IMG/VR virus record: IMGVR_UViG_3300002144_000141
Location: 1-22,600 of that record
DNA from: a virus
Reading direction: 5' to 3' (one strand)
Length of the DNA stretch: 22,600 bases
Below, piece after piece: positions 16,367 to 21,935 of the stretch. The notes beneath the pieces are model-generated. The model did no database searches, had not been told where the DNA came from, and saw nothing but the letters and a program-made list of their open reading frames with translations. Positions within the stretch are counted from its first letter, which is position 1, and the number at the start of each line of letters is the position of its first letter. A program made the translations under genes and the position numbers.

Positions 16367-16540
16367 ATGGCATCAGCAACTAGCCCCTCTGGGATTGTAT
16401 ATCCAGACGCTAGCGATCCTATCGCGCCGTTAAACACGGTGTTTAAGGACCTGGCTGATTCGGTCGAAGCTGCTCTTACTGGTGGCCCAAGTTCCGTGGT
16501 CTCCGGATTCGAACAAACTTTCCTCATGATGGGTGCATAA
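16367..16540 (+). CDS. Small tail/fibre protein, 57 aa
   Basis: This 57-residue gene has a near-ideal ribosome binding site, AAGGAG 6 nt before ATG, and a promoter just upstream. The product contains YPDASDPIAPLNTVFKDLAD, a short pattern seen at the N-termini of fibre and collar-like phage proteins. It may be a fibre anchor or a small structural protein. It ends 3 nt before the next gene. Confidence 0.62.
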   Translation: MASATSPSGIVYPDASDPIAPLNTVFKDLADSVEAALTGGPSSVVSGFEQTFLMMGA

Positions 16541-16543
16541 CCA

Positions 16544-16876
16544 ATGGCTAACGCTTACAAAGTCCTCGCTCAATCGGCTCCGGCCGCTACTACGGCTACC
16601 GATGTTTACACGGTACCTGCCGCTACCGAGGCTGTTATCTCTACGCTGATTATTGCGAACCGTGCCGCTTCTGCTGGCACCTACCGCATCTCAGTTCGCC
16701 CCGATGGTGCGGCTCAGTCCGACCTCCACTACGTCGCTTACGATGTTCCCGTGGCTGCTAACGACTCGACCACGCTGACCCTGGGTATCACCCTGAACGC
16801 TGCTGATGTCATCACGCTATATTGCTCTTCGGCTGATATGTCAATCAACGTTTTCGGTACCGAGATCACCGCCTAG
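16544..16876 (+). CDS. Small beta-sandwich virion protein
   Basis: The 110-residue product is beta-rich: VYTVPAATEAVISTLIIANR, then YRISVRPDG, DLHYVAYDVPVAANDSTTLT, LGITLNAADVITLYCSSADM and SINVFGTEIT. This pattern is common in structural proteins of marine and actinobacterial phages, often encoded among fibre genes. Strong C-ending codon bias suggests high expression. The start is 3 nt after the preceding stop, with no clear ribosome binding site of its own, so reinitiation is likely. Capsid or tail decoration is inferred. Confidence 0.62.
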   Translation: MANAYKVLAQSAPAATTATDVYTVPAATEAVISTLIIANRAASAGTYRISVRPDGAAQSDLHYVAYDVPVAANDSTTLTLGITLNAADVITLYCSSADMSINVFGTEITA

Positions 16877-16890
16877 TAAAGGAGTAACTG

Positions 16891-17724
16891 ATGGCTGTTA
16901 CTCGTATGTCCCAGAGTGGAATTAACACTTTTAGTCGCTACCGGAATATGGCCGAAAACATTGACGAGGTGGTTACGGTTTCCGCTACTTACTTAGTAAT
17001 TGGTGGTGGTGGTGGCGGTGGGAACACAGGTCTTGGCCTTCGAGGCGGAGGCGGCGGCGCTGGAGGCTATCGCTCTAGCGTCTCTGCGGAGTCTTCGGGC
17101 GGCGGCCTCACTGCTGAATATCCGATGGCTCTCGATTCTGGCTCGACATATCAAGTCAAGGTCGGAGCTGGAGGTGCTGCCGCAACTGCGGGCACGTCTT
17201 CAATTTTGGGACTAGTCACTTCAATAGGTGGAGGCAGGGGAGGAGACGCCAACATCGGTGGCTGCAACGCGGGCGGCGGAGGCTCGGGCGGTGGAGGCGG
17301 CTGGCCGTCAGGCGGCGGGAGTTGTGGCGGAGCGGGCGGAACTTATGGACAAGGCTACGCCGGAGGCACAGGTGGTCATACTCCAGGGGTTGATGCTGCT
17401 GGAGGCGGCGGCGGTGGAGCTGGAGGCATTGGAGGAAACAGAGCTGGAACTGGAAATGGAGCTGGAGGCATTGGAGTCTCATCTTCTATCACTGGCTCCG
17501 CTATCACTCGGGCGGAGGGTGGAAACCTCGCCCCAGTAACCGCAAACACCGGTGGCGGTGGCCAGGGAAACGCATCTTCTGGACAGTCGGGCGTTGTCAT
17601 TATCAGAGTCCCCGATTCTGTGACTATCACTCCTGGAGCTAGCCACGTTATGTCTGTGGCGACTGTGGGCTCAAACAATGTCTATACTTTCACCGCAGGC
17701 GATGACCTGATTACGATTGGATAA
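16891..17724 (+). CDS. Glycine-rich tail fibre/adhesin protein C
   Basis: The 277-residue product has AAAGGAG 6 nt before ATG. A short N-terminal part (MSQSGINTFSRYRNMAENID) differs from the MALDFP anchor of proteins A and B. The glycine-rich domain starts at TYLVIGGGGGGG (about residue 33) and ends at SGVVIIRVPDS, matching the domain borders in A and B. A C-terminal extension of about 32 residues (GASHVMSVATVGSNNVYTFT) follows. It is probably a third receptor-binding or fibre-tip protein with its own anchor. Two Cys residues lie within the glycine-rich part. The stop overlaps the next gene as TAATG. Confidence 0.67.
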   Translation: MAVTRMSQSGINTFSRYRNMAENIDEVVTVSATYLVIGGGGGGGNTGLGLRGGGGGAGGYRSSVSAESSGGGLTAEYPMALDSGSTYQVKVGAGGAAATAGTSSILGLVTSIGGGRGGDANIGGCNAGGGGSGGGGGWPSGGGSCGGAGGTYGQGYAGGTGGHTPGVDAAGGGGGGAGGIGGNRAGTGNGAGGIGVSSSITGSAITRAEGGNLAPVTANTGGGGQGNASSGQSGVVIIRVPDSVTITPGASHVMSVATVGSNNVYTFTAGDDLITIG

Positions 17725-18146
17725 TGATGGCACATTACGCATATATAAACGCGGACAACATTGTGACAGAGGTCATCGCGGGACCCGAAGAAACTTCCAA
17801 ACCCGAACACTTCGAGTCTTGGGAGGAATACTTTTCTGCAAAAGGCAAGGGAAGGTGTCTTAGGACGTCTTTCAATACCAGAGGAAACTCCTACTACTCT
17901 CTGAAGACTGGAAAGCTGGCAAAGGACCAGACTAAAGCTTTTAGGTTCAACTATGCGGGTATTGGTTACACCTACGATGAAACGCGCGATGCTTTCATTC
18001 CGCCAACGCCTTACCCTTCGTGGGTTCTCGATGAGGCAACCTGCCAATGGGAAGCGCCAATTGCGTACCCTACTGATGGGGCAAGCTACGCCTGGGATGA
18101 GCAAGCCGGTGACTGGGTGGTCACCCCTGAAGGTGCGGTAGAATAG
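17724..18146 (+). CDS. Phage fibre-associated protein with W/P-rich C-terminal motif
   Basis: The 140-residue product has two adjacent candidate starts (ATGATG); the second, at 17727, gives the more typical MAHYAYIN opening. The pattern AYINADNIVTEVIAG near the N-terminus and IPPTPYPSWVLDEATCQWEA plus DGASYAWDEQAGDW at the C-terminus occurs in structural proteins of marine phages, often beside fibre genes. The function is unknown; a tail accessory or fibre-cap role is plausible. The stop lies inside the promoter box of the following gene. Confidence 0.6.
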   Translation: MMAHYAYINADNIVTEVIAGPEETSKPEHFESWEEYFSAKGKGRCLRTSFNTRGNSYYSLKTGKLAKDQTKAFRFNYAGIGYTYDETRDAFIPPTPYPSWVLDEATCQWEAPIAYPTDGASYAWDEQAGDWVVTPEGAVE

Positions 18147-18150
18147 ATAC
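18137..18150 (+). promoter_or_regulatory. Leaderless promoter GGTAGAAT overlapping a stop codon
   Basis: GGTAGAAT (18137-18144) is followed by exactly 6 nt and then ATG 18151. It overlaps the TAG of the preceding gene (18144-18146). No ribosome binding site is present. Confidence 0.55.
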
Positions 18151-18432
18151 ATGGCTACCTTTCACGATCTTCTTACGCTGAGCGACACGACCGCAACCGA
18201 GCTTACCCCTGGCGCACGCCACTCAGGGCTTGACTTGACCGTCCAGAACGTTGACGCTGCTGCCATTGTTTACATTGGTGGCGTTGGTGTTACCGCTTCT
18301 GACTACGGCTTCAAGCTTACCCCTGGTGCTGGGTTCTCCATCGAGTTGAACCCTAACGATCGCTTGTACGCAATCAGCGACACGGATACTTCACAAGCCG
18401 CGCTACTGCGTGCCCTCCTAGAGGACATTTAA
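18151..18432 (+). CDS. Small virion structural protein, 93 aa
   Basis: This beta-rich protein contains LDLTVQNVDAAAIVYIGGVG and VTASDYGFKLTPGAGFSIEL, then LYAISDTDTSQAALLRALLE. The YIGGxGVTASDYGFKL pattern is widespread in short phage virion proteins, probably a decoration or tail-associated subunit. The ATG lies 6 nt after a -10-like box, which suggests a leaderless mRNA. It starts a four-gene chain with TAATG overlaps that leads into the endolysin. Confidence 0.63.
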   Translation: MATFHDLLTLSDTTATELTPGARHSGLDLTVQNVDAAAIVYIGGVGVTASDYGFKLTPGAGFSIELNPNDRLYAISDTDTSQAALLRALLEDI

Positions 18433-18530
18433 TGGCTACCATCTGGCCCGCGCCGGGTGGAGGAAGTGCGCCAACCGCACCGGAGAACCTTGTTGCCGAT
18501 GCTATTGACGCCATGGTAACCCTGGGCTAA
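18432..18530 (+). CDS. Tiny protein, 32 aa, MATIWPAPG start
   Basis: This 32-residue ORF exactly fills the space between two genes, with TAATG overlaps at both ends, which argues that it is translated. It starts MATIWPAPGGGSAPTAPENL and ends in a short helix-like stretch (VADAIDAMVTLG). The N-terminus is similar to that of the following gene (MATFYPAPG). It may be a duplicated remnant of a fibre anchor or a small structural peptide. No function is known to me. Confidence 0.55.
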   Translation: MATIWPAPGGGSAPTAPENLVADAIDAMVTLG

Positions 18531-18715
18531 TGGCAACGTTCTATCCTGCGCCAGGAACATCTGGACCGACCGTTACAGTATCCGGTACCGAACCAAGCTC
18601 GCCCGACAGTGGCGATCTCTGGTACGACACCAGCACCAACGATATGAAGGTTTATGTTGTTGACGCCTTTGTTGCGGTGGCCGATGCTCACAGCACATGG
18701 AGCCTTACTCACTAA
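18530..18715 (+). CDS. Small fibre-like protein with GDLWYD motif
   Basis: The 61-residue product starts MATFYPAPG and contains GDLWYDTSTNDMKVYVVD, the same GDLW-D-x-MxVY motif found twice in the fibre gene at 10857. It resembles a single detached repeat unit of that fibre. TAATG overlaps tie it to the genes on both sides, including the endolysin. It is probably a tail fibre component; a regulatory role in controlling endolysin translation by coupling is also possible. Confidence 0.57.
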   Translation: MATFYPAPGTSGPTVTVSGTEPSSPDSGDLWYDTSTNDMKVYVVDAFVAVADAHSTWSLTH

Positions 18716-19407
18716 TGAAACTTCAACAGCCATGGCCCGCAGATAAGTCCATCAACAAAAACAGTCCGTTTGGATGGCGCGTCCACCCGATTTCTAAAAA
18801 GAAGAAATTTCACAATGGAGTAGACGTAGCCGGTAGCTTTCCCGTTACCGCTGCTGCCGATGGCGTTGTTAGCCATGTAGGTTATTCCCGCACGGGCGGC
18901 GGGCACACCGTGCTGATTGACCATGGGGAAATTGTCACCGTGTATTACCACGGCGCTCACGCCACTTGGTTGCGCAAGGGTCAACGGATTGAGGCTGGAG
19001 ATGCGGTCTTTACTTCCGGAAGTACCGGAGCAAGCACGGGCAACCATCTTCACTTCGAAGTCCGCAAACGCGGAGGCCGTTGGGGAAATGTCTTAGACCC
19101 AGAATTATATTTAGACGGTAAGGCTCCGGCCCCAGTAAACAATGTCTCTGGCAAGCTCGACAAGGCCACCTGGAAGCAGTGGCAGACCGCGCTCAAGGAG
19201 TATGGATACTCCGGACGCATTGATGGCATCCCCGGCAAGATGACCTACAAGGCTATGCAGAAGTGGGCCGGTGTCAAACAAGACGGCATCATTGGAGCCA
19301 ACACCCGCCGTGCCGTACAGTCCAAGCTAGGCGTAAAAGCCGATGGCAAATGGAGCAAGATGACAATCAGTGAACTACAGCGCCGCCTCAACAAAGGTTC
19401 AATATAG
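18715..19407 (+). CDS. Endolysin: M23 metallopeptidase plus peptidoglycan-binding domain
   Basis: The 230-residue product has an N-terminal LytM/M23 domain (about 15-135). It carries the zinc motif HNGVD (H33, D37), YYHGAH (H79) and the HLHFEV box (H111, H113), the catalytic set of zinc endopeptidases that cut peptidoglycan cross-bridges. Residues about 145-230 form a PG_binding_1-type domain with two repeats (GRIDGIPGKMTYKAMQKWAG and KQDGIIGANTRRAVQSKLGV). No signal peptide is seen, so export should depend on a holin. The start is the ATG of a TAATG overlap; the in-frame ATG 18 nt upstream lies in the preceding gene and lacks a better ribosome site. Confidence 0.93.
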   Translation: MKLQQPWPADKSINKNSPFGWRVHPISKKKKFHNGVDVAGSFPVTAAADGVVSHVGYSRTGGGHTVLIDHGEIVTVYYHGAHATWLRKGQRIEAGDAVFTSGSTGASTGNHLHFEVRKRGGRWGNVLDPELYLDGKAPAPVNNVSGKLDKATWKQWQTALKEYGYSGRIDGIPGKMTYKAMQKWAGVKQDGIIGANTRRAVQSKLGVKADGKWSKMTISELQRRLNKGSI

Positions 19408-19408
19408 A

Positions 19409-19648
19409 ATGTCTGGTGACGACACGGACTCGATTGGCTTAAGGATTACATTGCGCGATGTGTATCGCGAGCAGCAGGAGATGAAATCACTGCTGGAGAA
19501 ACTCGCCAACAGTCTTCCCAATACGGAAGATAAGCTTACCGATCATGAGATTCGGCTACGCAAGCTTGAGATGCGCGTTGGCTGGGCTGTCGGATCGTTC
19601 GGCTTGCTAGCCGCGCTCGCCCCGTTCTTTGCGAAGATTATTCCGTAA
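19409..19648 (+). CDS. XhlA-like coiled-coil membrane protein (lysis accessory)
   Basis: The 79-residue product starts at ATG, 1 nt after the endolysin stop. Residues about 12-53 form a charged coiled coil (LRDVYREQQEMKSLLEKLAN, then TDHEIRLRKLEMRVGW). Residues about 57-77 form one C-terminal membrane helix (VGSFGLLAALAPFFAKII). This matches the layout of XhlA-type proteins, which act with a holin and amidase in lysis. Its place directly behind the endolysin supports a holin or holin-helper role. Its last 11 nt overlap the end of the convergent leftward gene, with no terminator between them. Confidence 0.7.
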   Translation: MSGDDTDSIGLRITLRDVYREQQEMKSLLEKLANSLPNTEDKLTDHEIRLRKLEMRVGWAVGSFGLLAALAPFFAKIIP

Positions 19649-19880
19649 ACTCTTCGGGTTCCATTGTCATCGCGCCCCAGTTTAGTAGGCCGCTGACAGC
19701 GTAGAGCGCCGTGCCTGACGAGCGGTGCAGGACTATCTGCTCACGCCCTTCGGAAGACTCCATGTCACTGATTGAAGCGACCAGAACCCAGTCCTTGACC
19801 ATAGATACCTGGTCGCCCAGTTCTTCGCCCACATGGGCGCTGATGGCTTCTGAGAGTATGTCGTAGCTCTCAGCGCTCAC
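19638..19880 (-). CDS. Small hypothetical phage protein, 80 aa
   Basis: This leftward gene starts with GTG overlapping the exonuclease stop (GTGA), so it is translated after the exonuclease. GGAG lies about 11 nt upstream. The product is acidic, with a central WVLVASISDMESSEGREQIV followed by LHRSSGTALYAVSGLL, a pattern I associate with short unnamed actinophage proteins. A small alpha/beta fold is likely; the function is unknown. It ends 11 nt inside the convergent lysis gene, which is unusual. Confidence 0.65.
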   Translation of the reverse strand: MSAESYDILSEAISAHVGEELGDQVSMVKDWVLVASISDMESSEGREQIVLHRSSGTALYAVSGLLNWGAMTMEPEEFTE

Positions 19881-20608
19881 AACGCACGCATCTCCACGTT
19901 GCCCTCTTTTTGCTTACTGCGGGACCACTTGCCACAGTTCTGACACTGGAACTTCTGGTAACGACCAGTTGCCAGTGGCTCGTAACCGCGTCTGTTCAAA
20001 TCTGCTGACCCACAGTTCGGGCATCCATCGTCATGACCATCGTGCGTGGGCACGCCAGGGTGCTTTATCCAAGGGAGGAGTATCTCGTACAGGTCGATAA
20101 GAAGGTTTACGTCCTGAATCTGGTACTTCTTCATTTCCTTCCAGGACTTCTCGTCACCAGCCATGCAGCCAAGCCACAGGTCAAACCCGGTGTGACTAAC
20201 CTTGGCTCCAACGCCAAGCCTTTGTGCCACGTAGTCAAGTTTGTTGGATGGGAACCGGAAGTTTTTGCGCACCTCAAGCATCAGGTCGATGTCTTTGGTG
20301 GGCGATGGTGGCAACATGCCAGCCTCTAGAAACTCTCGGCGGATGTGCTTGTGATCGAAGCCCTTCGAGTTCCAGCCAACGATAGCGTCGGCCTCACCCA
20401 TCAATCGGTGTAGCTCCTCCAGCATTTCCTTCTTGCCGTCATGGTGAACCGACCTGAAGATAACCTTCTTCTGTCCGTACCACCGTGCGCCAAAGCATAT
20501 AACCTCGGTTGATTCTACTATTTGCTTAAGAGAAATATTCTGCTGCCACAATCCCCAAGTGTGAGCCGTAATTGGACTTGTCTCTAAATCGAAAAATAAT
20601 ATCTTCAT
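19877..20608 (-). CDS. DnaQ/RNase H-like DEDDy 3'-5' exonuclease with C-terminal zinc ribbon
   Basis: The 243-residue product starts MKILFFDLETSP (D7, E9: Exo I). It has GWNSKGFD (N80, D85: Exo II) and YQIQD (Y162, D166: Exo III, the DEDDy pattern), so all four acidic residues and the Tyr are present. This matches the RNase H-like 3'-5' exonuclease family of phages. The C-terminal ~50 residues carry CPNCG (C196, C199) and CQNCG (C222, C225), a zinc ribbon probably used for nucleic acid binding. The start is set at the ATG giving MKILFF; the GTG or ATG-like starts further up would cross the likely promoter. A role in DNA replication, repair or host DNA breakdown is inferred. It runs opposite to the lysis genes around it. 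Confidence 0.9.
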   Translation of the reverse strand: MKILFFDLETSPITAHTWGLWQQNISLKQIVESTEVICFGARWYGQKKVIFRSVHHDGKKEMLEELHRLMGEADAIVGWNSKGFDHKHIRREFLEAGMLPPSPTKDIDLMLEVRKNFRFPSNKLDYVAQRLGVGAKVSHTGFDLWLGCMAGDEKSWKEMKKYQIQDVNLLIDLYEILLPWIKHPGVPTHDGHDDGCPNCGSADLNRRGYEPLATGRYQKFQCQNCGKWSRSKQKEGNVEMRAL

Positions 20609-20616
20609 AATGTCAG

Positions 20617-20625
20617 AGCCTATCA
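20617..20625 (-). promoter_or_regulatory. Promoter for leftward exonuclease operon, near-leaderless
   Basis: On the minus strand the sequence reads TGATAGGCT, an extended -10 (TGa-TAGGCT, hexamer 20622-20617), followed by 8 nt and ATG. A weak -35 (TTGTAG) lies 16 nt upstream of the hexamer. No ribosome binding site precedes the start. Confidence 0.45.
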
Positions 20626-20652
20626 CGGAAACATTCAACTACAACTCGAAGT

Positions 20653-20666
20653 GGTAAAATGGAGTA
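20653..20666 (+). promoter_or_regulatory. Leaderless promoter GGTAAAAT for the holin operon
   Basis: GGTAAAAT ends at 20660, exactly 6 nt before ATG 20667. The GGAG within the 6-nt spacer is only 2 nt from ATG, too close to act as a normal ribosome site. It is divergent from the exonuclease promoter 30 nt away. Confidence 0.58.
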
Positions 20667-20747
20667 ATGAGCGAATTTGAATCTATCAACGGTGTCCAGT
20701 GTCCAATCGATCCAATGGAGGCATTGAATTGCGAATCATGTCAGTAG
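20667..20747 (+). CDS. 26-aa Cys-containing peptide
   Basis: The product is MSEFESINGVQCPIDPMEAL followed by NCESCQ, 26 residues, with Cys at 12, 22 and 25 (C-x9-C-x2-C). Support comes from the promoter box 6 nt before ATG and from the stop codon lying just before the GAGGGG ribosome site of the next gene, which suggests translational coupling. It could bind one metal ion as half of a zinc knuckle or form disulfides. Similar tiny ORFs may occur in related phages, but I cannot name the family. It is too short to be certain. Confidence 0.55.
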   Translation: MSEFESINGVQCPIDPMEALNCESCQ

Positions 20748-20762
20748 AGGGGTGCTGCGACT

Positions 20763-21044
20763 GTGATCCGCAATGCGATAAATGCCTACCTAAAGGGGCT
20801 TAAATATATTATGAGTAAACCTTCATGGAAAAACCGGAGGCGGTACATCCTCGTATCGTTCTCCATCGGTGCCATCATGCTTCTTGGTAGCACCATTGTT
20901 GTACTGGCTGGTAACGGCTCCGACGTGAGCGATCTGGTTACCGGTGGTGTAGCATTGATTACACTCATTCTCACCAGCTATATCTTTGGTGCAGTGTGGG
21001 AAGATAAATCACTACACAACAAGGAGGAAAATCAAGATGGATAA
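20763..21044 (+). CDS. Two-helix membrane protein, putative holin/antiholin
   Basis: A GTG start is preceded by GAGGGG with a 10-nt gap. An in-frame ATG at 20811 (MSKPSWKNRR) is a real alternative, but its purine-rich AAAGGGG is 12 nt away. The 93-residue form has a basic N-terminal part (KPSWKNRRRY), helix 1 at about 27-49 (ILVSFSIGAIMLLGSTIVVL) and helix 2 at about 59-82 (VTGGVALITLILTSYIFGAV), with a charged tail. The two starts could give two products, as in dual-start holins, though that is speculation. It overlaps the r1t holin gene by 8 nt. A lysis role is inferred. Confidence 0.68.
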   Translation: MIRNAINAYLKGLKYIMSKPSWKNRRRYILVSFSIGAIMLLGSTIVVLAGNGSDVSDLVTGGVALITLILTSYIFGAVWEDKSLHNKEENQDG

Positions 21045-21243
21045 GCTAAAGCGTTTTCACGCCTATTCAACAGAACGCGCAATTAAAACATTCGCACAGA
21101 CGGCCTTGGCTATTATTTCGGTAGGCTCTACCGGGATCGTCGATGTGGACTGGGCTAACGCACTAAGCGTGTCAGCTCTTGCACTTGTAATGTCACTGTT
21201 AACGTCCGTACTCCAGTACGACAGAAAGCCTGTGTCCGAGTAA
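21037..21243 (+). CDS. r1t-type holin
   Basis: The 68-residue product starts at ATG, 9 nt after AAGGAGG (21021-21027), inside the end of the preceding gene. It matches the r1t holin pattern well: ERAIKTFAQTALAIISVGST, then VDVDWANALSVSALALVMSL and LTSVLQ. Two membrane helices lie at about 15-35 and 42-60. Such holins make membrane holes that release the endolysin. It is the last gene of the rightward block and is followed by a strong terminator. Confidence 0.88.
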   Translation: MDKLKRFHAYSTERAIKTFAQTALAIISVGSTGIVDVDWANALSVSALALVMSLLTSVLQYDRKPVSE

Positions 21244-21273
21244 AACGGAAAGGCTGGTGGTTCCCTCTAACAG

Positions 21274-21309
21274 AAAAGGCCCGGGTTAATCCCCGGGCCT
21301 TTTCGTTTT
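21274..21309. terminator. Bidirectional terminator between late rightward and leftward genes
   Basis: A perfect 12-bp stem (AAAAGGCCCGGG with CCCGGGCCTTTT) has a 6-nt loop. T-rich sequence follows the right arm (TTTTCGTTTTC), and A-rich sequence precedes the left arm, so it should work on both strands. It lies between the holin stop and the convergent leftward gene. Confidence 0.93.
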
Positions 21310-21321
21310 CCCCAATGGAAA

Positions 21322-21516
21322 TTACTCCGGGTCTGTATCCATTGCGACAGGGACACGAACCCAGACCGACTCCTTAACTGTAGGAGCCGATTTTTTCTGA
21401 CCAGCTTCCCAACCGGCACGGAAGATATTCTTATCATCGTGCTCGTATCGGTGTACAGGGTCAATCATTTTGCCGAACTCGTACTCGGTCCAAGCTTCCT
21501 CTATTTTGTCTACCAC
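21322..21516 (-). CDS. Small hypothetical leftward protein, 64 aa
   Basis: The preferred start is GTG 21516-21514, with AAGGAG 7 nt upstream on the minus strand; a longer frame back to GTG 21570 has no ribosome site. The product starts MVDKIEEAWTEYEFGKMIDP and continues with HRYEHDDKNIFRAGWEAGQ, then a charged and Pro-containing end. The pattern of Glu/Trp helix plus F-R-A-G-W-E-A-G resembles short early proteins of actinophages. No function is known. Confidence 0.7.
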   Translation of the reverse strand: MVDKIEEAWTEYEFGKMIDPVHRYEHDDKNIFRAGWEAGQKKSAPTVKESVWVRVPVAMDTDPE

Positions 21517-21582
21517 TTTGCTGCTCCTTCCCCAGCGATCCAGTGCTGGTTTATGGTGATAACCTACCACACTTGCAACACT

Positions 21583-21690
21583 TTACGGGTGAAGACCACA
21601 AACGCCACCGCTAACCCCGATAGTGGACAGAAACACCGCACTAATTAGTGAGCGTGCGGCTTCCATATAAACGTGGATAGCTGCTTCCAT
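21583..21690 (-). CDS. Possible 35-aa leftward membrane peptide
   Basis: The minus-strand frame reads MEAAIHVYMEAARSLISAVF, then LSTIGVSGGVCGLHP. It has one hydrophobic stretch that could cross a membrane. AGGGGGG lies about 13 nt before ATG, which is too far for a good ribosome site. It would precede the leftward 64-aa gene. Length and weak start signals make it uncertain. Confidence 0.3.
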   Translation of the reverse strand: MEAAIHVYMEAARSLISAVFLSTIGVSGGVCGLHP

Positions 21691-21767
21691 GTTTTTACAA
21701 ACGCCCCCCTGAAAGTCTTACAAATGACCCTGTACGTACACATTACGGAATGAGTGCGAGCGCACAC

Positions 21768-21803
21768 AATATGGGAGCGTAGGAACCCCAAATATGGGAG
21801 CGT
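21768..21803 (+). repeat. Direct repeat AATATGGGAGCGT, two copies
   Basis: Exact 13-nt copies lie at 21768-21780 and 21791-21803, 23 nt apart, which is about two helical turns. This spacing suits a protein binding the same DNA face. Confidence 0.75.
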
Positions 21804-21809
21804 CTAACC

Positions 21810-21879
21810 GAGGGTAACGGGTCCCATACCCTCATTTAGTGTAATGTCTAACGTGCTACACATAAGGGTACCTGTACCC
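21810..21879. repeat. Two inverted repeats sharing the GGGTA/TACCC half-site
   Basis: GAGGGTA pairs with TACCCTC across 10 nt (21810-21833). GGGTA pairs with TACCC across 4 nt (21866-21879). Both share GGGTA half-sites and look like operators. Confidence 0.6.
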
Positions 21880-21884
21880 ACTTA

Positions 21885-21935
21885 GTGTCGGCGACCGCTG
21901 ACATTGCGTGATGTGTCGGCGAACGCTGACATTGC
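21885..21935 (+). repeat. Imperfect 23-bp direct repeat, two copies
   Basis: Copies at 21885-21907 and 21913-21935 differ at one base only (GTGTCGGCGA, then C or A, then CGCTGACATTGC). The period is 28 nt. Each copy ends in the first half of a CATTGC dyad. Confidence 0.85.

Noticed and set aside
20033-20329. Rightward 98-aa frame opposite the exonuclease
   Set aside because: The opposite strand carries complete catalytic motifs and a zinc ribbon, so this frame is a shadow.
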